Shown one piece after another: positions 27,253 to 38,541 of a stretch of 64,000 nt of DNA. The stretch covers positions 248,001-312,000 of the forward strand of contig CP107926.1 in NCBI GenBank assembly GCA_036015235.1. The letters run 5' to 3'. The notes under the pieces are model-generated. The model saw nothing but the letters and a program-made list of their open reading frames with translations. It had not been told where the DNA came from and did no database searches. The number at the start of each line of letters is the position of its first letter. Positions within the stretch are counted from its first letter, which is position 1. A program made the translations under genes and the position numbers. Source of the DNA: Streptomyces sp. NBC_00433. Its GTDB lineage: Bacteria; Actinomycetota; Actinomycetes; Streptomycetales; Streptomycetaceae.

Positions 27253-28473
27253 TCAACGCTCCGCCCCGCGTGCCGTCACCGGTGGCCTCCCGGGGTCCGG
27301 TGCGCCGGGAGCGTCCCGCACCAGCGCCTCCGCCGACCGCATTCCGGCCAGCACGCCGAGGTAGACCTCGGTGAGTTCGGCGGAGTCCCGGATGCGCCGG
27401 TGGGCGGCCAGGCGGCGTTCGGTGACGGTGAGGTCGGCGGCGGCGAGGGTCGCCGCGTAGCCTTCCGCCAGCATCCCGTCCCGGCGCCGGGCGAACTCCT
27501 CCAGTGCGGCGTCCGCCGCCCGGTCGGACCCGCACCGCCCGGCCAGCAGGCCCGCGAGGGACTCGGCCTGCCGGAAGGCGTCGGTGATGCCGCGGGCGGT
27601 GATGCTGTCCTTGTGGTGTCCCGCGTCGCCCACCAGCGCCCAGCCGCGCCCGGCGGGCCGGCGGAAGAAGTTCCGCTGGTCCCCCGTGCCGGTCAGCCGC
27701 AGGTCCGGCTGTCCGGACCGGAGCCGGTCGTGGAGGTCGGGCGCCAGGGTGCTGATCGTCCCCAGGTGGAATCCCATCGGATCGGTGCGCGCGCGGGCGA
27801 AGTCCGCCTGGGGAGCGTAGGTGGCGACCAGCGAGATGTCGTCATGGGTGGGGATGACGCTGAGGTAGGCGTGCTGGGACTCGGCCAGCCGCACCTGGTC
27901 GCCGCCCATCCGCCAGCCGGTGTAGTAGACGCAGGTGCGGCGCGGGTGCTCGGTGGTGGTCGGCGAACCGCACCGGCGGGCCAGCGTCGACCGCATGCCG
28001 TCGGCCCCGACGACGACCCGGCCCCGCTCCTCGGAGACGGTCCCGTCGGGACCGCGCAGCAGCGCGCCGACGACCCGGCCGTCCCGCCGTACCACGTCGA
28101 CCAGCTTCGTCCGGGCCCTGAAGCGCGCGCCGGCCGCCCGGGCCGCGTCGGTCAGGAGCCGGTCGAGTACGTGGCGCCGGGGCGCGAGGGCGTAGTCGAT
28201 GCCGTCGTAGCCGGGCAGCGGGCCGCCGACGGAGACCGTCCCGATGGTGTGGGTCAGGCGGCGCAGCGGGGGGACGCCGGTTTTCAGCAGTGCCTCCAGG
28301 ACTCCCCACTCGGCGAGTCTGGCCACTCCCGGTTGGTGGATGTAGAGCGTGGACATGGTGTCGGAGGGGAAGTCCGCCTGGTCGACCAGCAGGACCCGCT
28401 GGCCGGACTCGCTCAGGAGGAGGGCGGTCGCCGCGCCCGCGCAGCGAGCGCCGATCACCAGCACGTCGTACAT
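27253..28473 (-). CDS. FAD-dependent oxidoreductase / monooxygenase
   Basis: A 406-residue flavoprotein of the p-hydroxybenzoate hydroxylase/geranylgeranyl reductase superfamily. The N-terminal dinucleotide-binding strand-turn-helix is VLVIGARCAGAATALLL followed by the acidic VLLVDQ. A middle motif VVGADGMRSTLAR and the FAD-ribityl motif GWALVGDAGHHKDSITARGI are typical of hydroxylases. I use the ATG at 28473, with AAGGA seven bases upstream; an in-frame GTG at 28488 also has a plausible site. It probably tailors the hybrid product; the substrate is unknown. Confidence 0.88.
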   Translation of the reverse strand: MYDVLVIGARCAGAATALLLSESGQRVLLVDQADFPSDTMSTLYIHQPGVARLAEWGVLEALLKTGVPPLRRLTHTIGTVSVGGPLPGYDGIDYALAPRRHVLDRLLTDAARAAGARFRARTKLVDVVRRDGRVVGALLRGPDGTVSEERGRVVVGADGMRSTLARRCGSPTTTEHPRRTCVYYTGWRMGGDQVRLAESQHAYLSVIPTHDDISLVATYAPQADFARARTDPMGFHLGTISTLAPDLHDRLRSGQPDLRLTGTGDQRNFFRRPAGRGWALVGDAGHHKDSITARGITDAFRQAESLAGLLAGRCGSDRAADAALEEFARRRDGMLAEGYAATLAAADLTVTERRLAAHRRIRDSAELTEVYLGVLAGMRSAEALVRDAPGAPDPGRPPVTARGAER

Positions 28474-28555
28474 GGCATCGTCCTTCACGGAGCCTCTCCA
28501 GCGGGTTGTCGTCGGGGGCGGGCGCGGGCGGGCGCCGAGCCTGCGCGGGCCGGCA

Positions 28556-29305
28556 TCAGTCCCATCCCGAGCGGGAGATGATGGCGTCCGCGACGTCGTC
28601 GGTGTGGTCGAGCAGCAGGTTGTGCCCGCCGGGCAGCCGGTGGAGTTCGAGCCCGCCGGTGGTGAACCCGGACCACCCCCGGAAGTCCGGTTCGACGACC
28701 GTCGTGTCGGCGGTGCCGAGGAAGCCGACCACCGCGGCCCCGATCCTGGCGCCGCCCTCGGACCGGTAGGTCTCGATCGCCTCGTAGTCGGCGCGCAGGG
28801 CGGGCACGAGCAGTTCCAGCAGCTCGTCGTCCTCAAGGATGAAGTCGGGTACGTAGCCGTCGGCGGCGACCCGCCTGATGAACGGGCCGAGGGGCCACCG
28901 CCACACCCCGTCGCGGGGGATCCGGTCGGGCGGCTCGTGGGCGGAGACGAACAGCGTGCGGACGTCGGTGTCCGCCAGCCGGCGGACGATCTCGAACGCC
29001 ACGACGGCCCCGGAGCAGTGGCCGTAGACGGTGATCGGCCGGCCGGCGGCATGCCGGACGAGCGCGTCCGCGGCCTGCTCCGCGATCAGGTGCACATCGC
29101 GGAGCGGCTCCTCGTACAGCCGGGCCTCACGGGCCGGCAGCCGCACCGCGACCGCGGTGGCGTGGCGCCCGATCCTGCGGCTCAGGTCGCGCACCGCGGC
29201 CGCGCCGGCACCGGCGTGCGGCACGGCGTAGAAGACCTCGTCGCGGCCGGCCCGGGGGGCGGAGGCGATCTCCACCAGCCACGGGCTGCTCTGCGGTCCG
29301 GTCAT
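28556..29305 (-). CDS. Type II thioesterase (first of three)
   Basis: A 249-residue alpha/beta-hydrolase of the PKS/NRPS external thioesterase class. It has FYAVPHAGAGAAAVRDL near the N-terminus, the nucleophile Ser in GHCSGAVVAFE, a helical lid rich in acidic residues (DFILEDDELLELLVPALRADY) and the catalytic His in LPGGHNLLL. Its ATG overlaps the stop of the interrupted adenylation gene. Such enzymes clear mis-acylated carriers, but because no multidomain protein here has its own thioesterase, it could also take part in release. Confidence 0.9.
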   Translation of the reverse strand: MTGPQSSPWLVEIASAPRAGRDEVFYAVPHAGAGAAAVRDLSRRIGRHATAVAVRLPAREARLYEEPLRDVHLIAEQAADALVRHAAGRPITVYGHCSGAVVAFEIVRRLADTDVRTLFVSAHEPPDRIPRDGVWRWPLGPFIRRVAADGYVPDFILEDDELLELLVPALRADYEAIETYRSEGGARIGAAVVGFLGTADTTVVEPDFRGWSGFTTGGLELHRLPGGHNLLLDHTDDVADAIISRSGWD

Positions 29306-31623
29306 GGCCGCCCCTTCTTCCCGGCGACCAGCGCCGCGAGCGCCGGCCGGTCCACTTTCCCCACCGGGTTGACGGGGAAGGAGGGCACTTCGACCAGGTG
29401 GTCGGGGACCATGTAGGCCGGGAGCTCCCGCGTCGCGAAGTCGCGCACCTGCCGCTCGGTGACGCCGCCGGAACGGTAGAACGCGGCGAGCCGCTGTCCG
29501 CCGGGACCGGGCACGGCCAGCACCACCGCGGCCCGGACGCCGTCCATCCGGGTCAGCACGTTCCGCACCTCGCCCAGTTCGATCCGGTAGCCGCGGATCT
29601 TGACCTGGTCGTCGGCGCGTCCGAGGAATTCGATCAGGCCGCTCCGCCACCAGCGGGCCCGGTCACCGGTCCGGTACATCCGGCCGCCGGGCGCCGGCGA
29701 CCAGGGGTCGGGCACGAACTTCGCCCCGGTCAGCTCGGCGTCCCCCGCGTAGCCCACGGCCAGGCAGTCCCCGCCGATGTAGAGGTCGCCGGGCACACCC
29801 ACCGGGCACGGGGAACCGCCCCCGTCCAGGACGTAGTAGCGCGCGTTGTCGATCGGGACGCCGTAGGGCACGCTCGGCCACGCCGGATCGAGGTCGTTGG
29901 CCAGGAAGTGGTTCGACCACACCGTGCACTCGGTGGCGCCGCCCAGTGCGACCACGTCCGCCGTCGGGAACTGCGCCCTGATCTCGCCGGGCAGCGTCAG
30001 CGGGATCCAGTCCCCGCTCAGCAGCACCAGCCGCAGCGGCGCGCCGTCGAGGTCGTCGCGGAGGCCGAGGAAGGGCGTCACCATCGCGAGCATCGCCGGC
30101 GCGGAGTCCCAGATCGTGATCCGCTCCTCGACCAGGAGGTCCAGCAGGACGTCGGGTTCCCGCAGCTCCTCCTCCCCCGCCACGCGGAGGTAGCCGCCGG
30201 CGGCGAGGGTGCCGAAGATGTCGAACACCGACAGGTCGAAGCAGAAGGAGGCGACCGCGAGCAACCGGTCCTGGGGACCGATCCCGTAGGCGCGCCGCAG
30301 CCAGGCGATGAGGTTGACCACGGGCCGGTGCTGCACGACGACGCCCTTGGGGACCCCGGTGGAGCCCGAGGTGAAGATGACGTACGCGGTCGACTCCGGG
30401 GTGGTCGGCGCCGGCAGCGGCACCGCAGGCCGGGTCGCGATGTCGGCGCCCGTCCAGAAGGTCCGCGCCCTGGGGGCGCCGGCCGGGTCCGCCACCGTGA
30501 CGGCGACGTCGAAACGGTGGCCCAGCGCGCCGCCCAGCCCGGTCCCGGCCCGCTCGTGCACCTCCACCCGCGCCACCGCGGGCAGCACCTCCGCGAGGCG
30601 TTCGAACGACGCCCGCGACAGTGCGAGGCCCGCGTTCTCCTCGTGGTCGAGGTCGACCAGATCGCCCAGGAGCACCCGGCCGCCGGGCCGCAGCAGCCGG
30701 ACCGCGGCGTCCAGCACGTCGTACAGGTATTCGGCGTCGGGGAAGAACTGCACCACGCTGGACATCACCACCAGGTCGAACCGGCCGGTCACCAGCTCGC
30801 CGACCCGGTGGGCAGGGCCGACGACCCCCTCGATCGCGGGCCGCCCCTCACCGTGGCGCTCCAGCACCTTGCGCACCGACACCGGGGAGATGTCCATCGC
30901 CACGTATCTGTTGGCGCCGCCGGCCAGCTCGTCCACCAGCTCACCGGAGCCGCAGCCGATCTCCAGGACGTCCGGCCGCCGCGGGGCGCCCGCGCGGGCC
31001 AGGCCGGCGACGTGCGCGCGGTACGCCTCGACGTCGTGGAGGCGGTAGGCGTCCGTGCCGCGGGCGTTGAACCCCGCGGCGCGGACCCGGTCGGTGTCGT
31101 CGACGATGTAGTCGAACAGGTCGGCCACCGCCGTCTCGTCGAGCGCCGCCGCGGGCTCGGGCCGGTCCGGACGGCCGGGGCAGACCACCCCGCGTACGGA
31201 GGGCACCTCGGCGGCCAGTCGCTGTGCCTCCCGCTGCCGGCCCGCCCCGGAGACCACGCAGGCCACGCCGAGATCGGTGAGCAGCCGCTCCGTCCTGGCC
31301 CGGGGCCACGCGGGATCCAAGGGCACGTACGCGGCCCCCGCTTTGAGGATCGCGACCAGGGAGACCACCGCCCATGTGTCGCGCCGGCTGAACAGCGCGA
31401 CGTAATCGCCTGGTTCGACGCCGGTCTCGGAGAGCAGGCGCGCCATGCGGTCGGACGCCGCGTCGAGTTCGCGGTACGTGAGCCTCGTTCCGTGGGCATC
31501 GCCGACCGCCGGAGCGCCGGGGTCCCGGGCGACGGCCTCCCTGATCAGGTCCGGGAGGGTGGCGCGGTCGGGGAAGGGCGCGGCGGTCTCGTTCCACTCC
31601 GGGTCGGGGTAGGTCGTCGTCAT
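29302..31623 (-). CDS. Stand-alone NRPS adenylation domain interrupted by a methyltransferase (A-MT-A)
   Basis: A 773-residue bifunctional protein. Motifs A1 (LTYREL) and A2 (LKAGAAYVPLDP, residues 94-104) come first. A complete SAM methyltransferase occupies about residues 160-395, with motif I VLEIGCGSG at 219-227 and MDISPVSV after it. Adenylation resumes at A3 (YVIFTSGSTGVPKG, 414-427) and runs through GGATE (561-565), YRTGD (650-654), KIRGYRIELGE and the A10 Lys756. The insert thus lies between A2 and A3. The specificity residues, read by alignment to GrsA, are D463 L464 F467 D506 L534 S536 L560 V568 W569 K756; seven of ten match the cysteine code DLYNLSLIWK and the other three are conservative. 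So it probably activates and methylates cysteine. It has no carrier domain; the free PCP gene overlaps its start. Confidence 0.9.
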   Translation of the reverse strand: MTTTYPDPEWNETAAPFPDRATLPDLIREAVARDPGAPAVGDAHGTRLTYRELDAASDRMARLLSETGVEPGDYVALFSRRDTWAVVSLVAILKAGAAYVPLDPAWPRARTERLLTDLGVACVVSGAGRQREAQRLAAEVPSVRGVVCPGRPDRPEPAAALDETAVADLFDYIVDDTDRVRAAGFNARGTDAYRLHDVEAYRAHVAGLARAGAPRRPDVLEIGCGSGELVDELAGGANRYVAMDISPVSVRKVLERHGEGRPAIEGVVGPAHRVGELVTGRFDLVVMSSVVQFFPDAEYLYDVLDAAVRLLRPGGRVLLGDLVDLDHEENAGLALSRASFERLAEVLPAVARVEVHERAGTGLGGALGHRFDVAVTVADPAGAPRARTFWTGADIATRPAVPLPAPTTPESTAYVIFTSGSTGVPKGVVVQHRPVVNLIAWLRRAYGIGPQDRLLAVASFCFDLSVFDIFGTLAAGGYLRVAGEEELREPDVLLDLLVEERITIWDSAPAMLAMVTPFLGLRDDLDGAPLRLVLLSGDWIPLTLPGEIRAQFPTADVVALGGATECTVWSNHFLANDLDPAWPSVPYGVPIDNARYYVLDGGGSPCPVGVPGDLYIGGDCLAVGYAGDAELTGAKFVPDPWSPAPGGRMYRTGDRARWWRSGLIEFLGRADDQVKIRGYRIELGEVRNVLTRMDGVRAAVVLAVPGPGGQRLAAFYRSGGVTERQVRDFATRELPAYMVPDHLVEVPSFPVNPVGKVDRPALAALVAGKKGRP

Positions 31624-31877
31624 CGGATCCCCAACTGCTCCGCGACGGCCCGGCCGACGCCGCGCACGGTGGGGGCGGCGAAGAAGAGCCGCAGGGGCAG
31701 CCGGACCCCCACCCGCTTCGACAGCGCGGCCATCGCCTTCGCCACCAGGAAGGAATTGCCGCCGACGGCGAAGAAGTCCGAGTCGGGCCCGAAGTCCCGG
31801 TGCTCCAGGACCTCCTCCCAGACGTCCTGGACCATCGACGCCACGTCCTGGAGGCTCATGTCGACTTGCTCGGTCAT
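31620..31877 (-). CDS. Free-standing peptidyl carrier protein
   Basis: An 85-residue discrete carrier. The phosphopantetheine site is DSDFFAVGGNSFLVAKAM, with Ser in GGNS. Flanking helices (VASMVQDVWEEVLEH and PLRLFFAAPTVRGVGRAVAEQL) are typical of PCPs. Start and stop overlap both neighbours (ATGA), so it is made together with the A-MT-A protein and the methyltransferase. It most likely holds the residue activated by the A-MT-A protein. Confidence 0.93.
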   Translation of the reverse strand: MTEQVDMSLQDVASMVQDVWEEVLEHRDFGPDSDFFAVGGNSFLVAKAMAALSKRVGVRLPLRLFFAAPTVRGVGRAVAEQLGIR

Positions 31878-33256
31878 GGCCGGTCCCCCTCCTGTCCGAT
31901 CACGCTGCCGTCGGGTGAGCAGAGCCTGCCGACCTGGAGGGCGGGGACGCGGCCGTCCGCCGCCGCTGCCGTACCGCCCTCCGCGACCAGGTATTTCCGC
32001 AGGTCGTCCAGCAGGGACCAGATCCGGCCCGCGGGCAGCGCCGGCTGCGCTGTCGCGCCCGCCGCGTCCCGGCTGGGAAGGGACAGCCCGAAATGGGCGT
32101 CCGGGGCCTGCTGCGGGCCGGCCCACACCTCCAGCGCGCCGCAACCCGACCCGGGTGCGCACCCCACCCGGACCCTCCAGCCGCGGAGCCCGTCCAGTGC
32201 CCACAGGTCCTCCGGGTCGACGGCGTCGCCGCCCAGGTCGCCCGGCCGGGCGTTGGCCAGTCCCCGCCAGACGGCCGGTCCGCCGCCGCTCTCGATGTGG
32301 CGGCGGACGGCCGGGACCGGCGCGCCGTCAGCCGTCAGCTCACGCGGGCTCGTCCCGGGCGGCGGGCATCCCACATGCAGGACGGCGTCGAAGCGGAAGA
32401 CGTTCATCTCGTTGCGGTAGCGGCCCCGTTTGGGCGCGGCCTCGACAGCGGTCACCGCGTCGAGGCCGCCCGCCAGCGACTTGACATAGGCGGGCGACAG
32501 GCCGAGTTCGAAGTCCCGGCGCTGGTGCCGTTCGAGGTCGAACTCCGCGCCCGCGTCGCCCGCGAGCTGCCGGTAGTAGGACGGGAGCAGGGTGGCGTCA
32601 CGCAGGTCCCCCAGGAAGAGGTGCCCCCGCGGCGCCATCAGGCCGATCGCCCTGCCGAGGACCTGCTCCAAGTACCGCACGCTGGGGAAGTACTGGGCCA
32701 CCGAGTTCACGATCACCAGGTCGTAGCCGCCCGACTCCGAGGCGGGGAGCCCCTCGTGCGCCGCGCCCTGGTGGACGCGCACGCGGACACCGGTGCCGGC
32801 CCGGCCGGCGATCGACCGCAGCGCACGGACCGACGCGGCGGCGAGGTCGGTGGCCACGTACTCGTCGAGGGGCGCGGCGGCGAGCAGGGCGCCCATGACC
32901 AGCCCGGTCCCGGCGCCGATCTCCAGGACGCGGCGCGGTCGCAGCGCGGTGATCCGGTCCACTGCCGCGTCGGTCCACTCGCGCATCTGGACTTCCGGCA
33001 CCGGCTTGCCGGTGAGGCCGTCGATCCAGCCGACCAGCTGCCGGGCGGGTGCGTCCCCGCCGCGGTCCGCCCCCTGGTCGTAGAGGTCCTCGAACAGGTA
33101 GGACCATCCGTCGACCGTCTCGTCCACGGCGGCCAGCGGCTGGATCTCGATACGCGGCGGCGGACCGGGCAGCAGGCGCGCGGCGGCCACCCGCGGGTGG
33201 GCTTCGAGCAGGCGGACCCAGGTGTCCTGGGGCGTCCGCGGTCCGGCGTAGGTCAT
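31874..33256 (-). CDS. Discrete SAM methyltransferase of the NRPS-embedded type
   Basis: A 460-residue protein resembling the methyltransferase domains normally inserted in NRPSs, but encoded alone. Before the SAM fold comes the usual lead-in (ETVDGWSYLFEDLYDQGAD, LVGWIDGLTGKPVPEVQMREW). The SAM site reads VLEIGAGTGLVMGALL followed by VATDLAAASV, then DLVIVNSVAQYFPSVRYLEQVL. The last 130 residues form a separate region of unclear role. With the MT inside the A-MT-A protein the cluster has two such domains, which suggests two methylations (for example N and S, or on two residues). It overlaps the genes on both sides. Confidence 0.87.
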   Translation of the reverse strand: MTYAGPRTPQDTWVRLLEAHPRVAAARLLPGPPPRIEIQPLAAVDETVDGWSYLFEDLYDQGADRGGDAPARQLVGWIDGLTGKPVPEVQMREWTDAAVDRITALRPRRVLEIGAGTGLVMGALLAAAPLDEYVATDLAAASVRALRSIAGRAGTGVRVRVHQGAAHEGLPASESGGYDLVIVNSVAQYFPSVRYLEQVLGRAIGLMAPRGHLFLGDLRDATLLPSYYRQLAGDAGAEFDLERHQRRDFELGLSPAYVKSLAGGLDAVTAVEAAPKRGRYRNEMNVFRFDAVLHVGCPPPGTSPRELTADGAPVPAVRRHIESGGGPAVWRGLANARPGDLGGDAVDPEDLWALDGLRGWRVRVGCAPGSGCGALEVWAGPQQAPDAHFGLSLPSRDAAGATAQPALPAGRIWSLLDDLRKYLVAEGGTAAAADGRVPALQVGRLCSPDGSVIGQEGDRP

Positions 33257-36200
33257 CGCGCCACCTCCGCGGGCCGGCGCGCCTGCGCGGTCAGCCGCTC
33301 GAAGTAGGAGCGCATGGCCGCGAGGAGCTGCCTGATCCGGTCCTCCGCGTACCGGTCCGCGCTGAAGGTGACGGAGAACCAGAGCCGGTCGTCCGCGATC
33401 ATCGCGCCGATCTCCAGTTCGTGCGGGCGGATCATGCGCGGCGCGCGATCGTGCTCGGGAAAGCCCGCGAAGGTCAGCGCCCTGTCCCTGCGGTCGGCGC
33501 CGGTGACCGAACCGAGGTAGGTCACCCCTACGCGGTTGCGGCGCGGGGCCAGGTCCTTGGACATGAAGGCGAGCAGTCCGTATCCGAGGCCGCCGCGGGG
33601 GACCCCGCGCAGGGCGCTCATCGCGCCGTCCAGCTCCCGCAGCGGCGCCGGGTCCGGGGCCGGCAGCGCGAGGGGGAACAGGGCGGCGAACCAGCCGACG
33701 GTCCGCGACAGGTCGATCGTCTCGGCGATGTCGTTGCGCCCGTGGGTCTCGAAGTCGATCAGCAGCGGTCCGCCGTCGGTGACCGGCCGCAGCGCCGCCG
33801 CGGCGCCGGCCAGGACGATCTCGGTGAGCGTCGCCCCGGTCGCGGCCGTCACCTCGGAGCGCAGGGCGCGGGTGGCGTCCAGGTCCAGGGACTCGGCCAG
33901 GGTGGCCTGCGAGGCGACGTCGTTCCTGCCGGCCGGGCGGTCGACCAGGACGCGGCTGGGCGCCGACTCGACCACCCGCCGCCAGTAGCGGGCCTCGGAC
34001 CGTACCTCCGCGGAGCCGGCGGCCGTCTCCAGCGCCCGGCCCCACTGCTGGTAGGTCGATCCCTGCGGGAGGAGCTCGACCGGCTCCTCGCGGGCCAGCT
34101 GCTCGCAGGCGGTGACGACGTCGTCGGCGAAGATGCCCATGGAGGCCGGTTCCATGATGAGGTGGTGGGCGGCGACGAGCAGCTTCCTGCGGTCCCCGGG
34201 CAGGGTGAACAGCGCGCAGGACACGAGCGGTCCCCCGACCGGGTCCACCGAGGACTGGCAGGTCCGCACCGCGCGGTCGAAGGCCGACTCCGCGCGGTCG
34301 GGCGCCATCGGGGAGAAGTCGAACACCCGCAGGACGTCGCCGGGCCGGGCGGCGGCGTAGGACTGGGTCCACTGCCCTGTGGCGGAACGGCGGAACCGCA
34401 GCCGGAAGGCGTCGTGGTGGTCGAGGGCCGCGTCGATCGCGGCGCTCAGGAAGGACGCGTCGACTCCGGGGGCGACATCGAAAAGGTTGCTGTAGTTGTA
34501 GTGGCCCGCCTCCGGGTCGGGGCCGGTCAGGAACCACGACTGGATGGGGAGCAGCGGCACGACGCTGTCCGCGGCGGCCGCCGCGTCCCCGCCGGCCGCC
34601 GGCGCGGCCGCGCCGCTGCCGGGTGCGCCGGCGACCTCCGCCACGAGCAGGGCCGCGAGGTCGGCCACCGTCTGCCCGAGGAACATGTGCCGCGGCCGCA
34701 TCGGGTAGCCGGCCTTGCGCGCGGAGGCGACGACGCGCAGGCCCAGCAGGGAGTCCCCGCCGATGTCGAAGAAGTTCTCGTCCGGCCCCAGGGTGTCCAG
34801 GCCGAGCGCCTCCTTCCAGATGCCGTGCAGCACCGTGACGGCCCGCTCCAGGTCGTCCGCGGCCGGGCGACCGGCGGGCGCCGCGGGCGCGGGGGCCGGC
34901 GGCCGTGGCCCGGGTCCGGCCCGGCGCCTCGACGAGCCCAGCTCGACGCCGTCCACGCACTGCCCCGGGTCCTCGGCCAGCGCCCGCAGGACGGCGGCCA
35001 GGTCGGCGGTGAAGGTCTCGCCCCAGGGGAGGTCCCACAGGTCCGCTGAGAAGTCCACGACGCAGGCGAGCCGGTCCCCTTCCTGGTGGAAGGACGTCGC
35101 GATGTCCAGAGCGCTGCCCTCGGCGCCCGTGTCGACGATCTCGGCCCTGACTCCCTCCAGTTCGAGGTCCTGGCCCGGTGGCTGCAGGGTCACCGCGTGC
35201 TGGAAGACGGGGTGGTGGGACAGGCTGCGGGCGGGCGTCACCACCTCGACCAGCCGCTCGAACGGCAACCGGTCGTGGCGGTAGACGTCCAGGGCGGTGC
35301 GGCGCACCCGGGCGATCAGTTCGGCGAAGGTGATCCCCGGCTCGTAGTCCGAGCGGTACACGAGCTCGTTGACCAGCGTTCCGATCATCGGGTGGGTCAC
35401 CGGGTCGCGGCGCCCGGACCCGGCCCCTCCCACGCAGAAGTCCGCCTGCCCGCCCATCCGCCCCAGCAGAACCTGGTAGGCGGCCAGCAGCAGCATGTAG
35501 AGCGTCGCCCGCTGCTCACGCGAGCGGCGGTCCAGCGCGGCGGTCAGCCCGGCGTCGAGGTAGCTCCACACCCGGTGGGCCCTGCCGCTGAGCGCGGCCG
35601 GCCGCGGGCGGTCGGTGGGCAGGCGCAGGGTCGGCGGCACCGGCGTCAGCCGGCGCTTCCAGAAGTCCTCCTGCTCCCCCCACGGTTCGGCGGCCTCGGC
35701 GGCCGCCTCCCGCGCGGCGTACTGGCCGTACTGCAGGGGGAGCGGTTCCGCGGCGGCGGCCGGGCCGCCGTGCCGGTGCCGGCGGTATCCCTCGTTGAGC
35801 TCCTCCATCAGCACGCCGCACGACCAGCCGTCGAAGACGATGTGGTGGAACCCCAGGAGCAGCAGGAACTCCTCGTCGGCGCGGCGCAGCAGGACGCCGC
35901 GCAGCAGCGCGGCGTCCAGGGCGAACGGCGCGTTCGTCTCGTGGAAGACCACCTCGTCCTCCCGCCGCGACCGTTCCGGTTCGGGGCGGTCGCGCAGGTC
36001 GAGGTGGCGCAGGGCGAAGGTCCTGTCGTGGACGACCTGGACGGGCCGGTCGCCGCGGACCGCGATCGTGGAGCGGAGGATCTCGTGGCGGTCGACGACG
36101 CCGCCCAGCGCGCCTTCGAGCGCGGCGACGTCCAGCGGTCCGCGCAACCGCAGGTGCACGGGGAAGACGTACATGCCGGCCTCGGTGTCCAGCTGGTGGA

Positions 36201-36270
36201 GGAAGTAGAGGCGTTCCTGGGCACGCGTCAGCGGATAGGTGCGCTCCACCGGGGGTGCGGAAGTCTGCAT
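33253..36270 (-). CDS. NRPS module C-PCP-E without an adenylation domain
   Basis: A 1005-residue NRPS. A condensation domain (about 1-445) has the intact HHIVFDGWS site (His142-His143, Asp147). A PCP follows (about 470-545, Ser507 in GGDSLLGL). Then comes a second condensation-type domain (about 568-990) with epimerase features: TVGWFAALFP, GYGLLAFMS and VTYLGS. Its core motif reads HHLIMEPAS, so the usual Asp-Gly are Glu-Pro while both histidines remain. No adenylation domain is present, so its PCP must be loaded in trans, most simply by the A-MT-A protein encoded three genes downstream. Whether the epimerase works is open. Confidence 0.88.
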   Translation of the reverse strand: MQTSAPPVERTYPLTRAQERLYFLHQLDTEAGMYVFPVHLRLRGPLDVAALEGALGGVVDRHEILRSTIAVRGDRPVQVVHDRTFALRHLDLRDRPEPERSRREDEVVFHETNAPFALDAALLRGVLLRRADEEFLLLLGFHHIVFDGWSCGVLMEELNEGYRRHRHGGPAAAAEPLPLQYGQYAAREAAAEAAEPWGEQEDFWKRRLTPVPPTLRLPTDRPRPAALSGRAHRVWSYLDAGLTAALDRRSREQRATLYMLLLAAYQVLLGRMGGQADFCVGGAGSGRRDPVTHPMIGTLVNELVYRSDYEPGITFAELIARVRRTALDVYRHDRLPFERLVEVVTPARSLSHHPVFQHAVTLQPPGQDLELEGVRAEIVDTGAEGSALDIATSFHQEGDRLACVVDFSADLWDLPWGETFTADLAAVLRALAEDPGQCVDGVELGSSRRRAGPGPRPPAPAPAAPAGRPAADDLERAVTVLHGIWKEALGLDTLGPDENFFDIGGDSLLGLRVVASARKAGYPMRPRHMFLGQTVADLAALLVAEVAGAPGSGAAAPAAGGDAAAAADSVVPLLPIQSWFLTGPDPEAGHYNYSNLFDVAPGVDASFLSAAIDAALDHHDAFRLRFRRSATGQWTQSYAAARPGDVLRVFDFSPMAPDRAESAFDRAVRTCQSSVDPVGGPLVSCALFTLPGDRRKLLVAAHHLIMEPASMGIFADDVVTACEQLAREEPVELLPQGSTYQQWGRALETAAGSAEVRSEARYWRRVVESAPSRVLVDRPAGRNDVASQATLAESLDLDATRALRSEVTAATGATLTEIVLAGAAAALRPVTDGGPLLIDFETHGRNDIAETIDLSRTVGWFAALFPLALPAPDPAPLRELDGAMSALRGVPRGGLGYGLLAFMSKDLAPRRNRVGVTYLGSVTGADRRDRALTFAGFPEHDRAPRMIRPHELEIGAMIADDRLWFSVTFSADRYAEDRIRQLLAAMRSYFERLTAQARRPAEVAR

Positions 36271-36381
36271 TTTGGAGGGTCCTCAACGTCGCGAGCGGGT
36301 TTCGTGGCGTGTCCGGTGCGGCGCCGGCTCCGGTCGGGGGCCGCGGCCGGCGCCGTCAGGCGGGCGGCGGCGGGGCGGGGA

Positions 36382-38537
<2,156 letters not shown>

Positions 38538-38541
<4 letters not shown>

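Noticed and set aside
29398-32484. Very long plus-strand open frame opposite the A-MT-A, PCP and methyltransferase genes (similar ones at 1280-4003 and 45365-49063).
   Set aside because: Antisense frames stay open because of the high third-position GC. The predicted proteins are low-complexity, show no family motifs and lie opposite clear genes.
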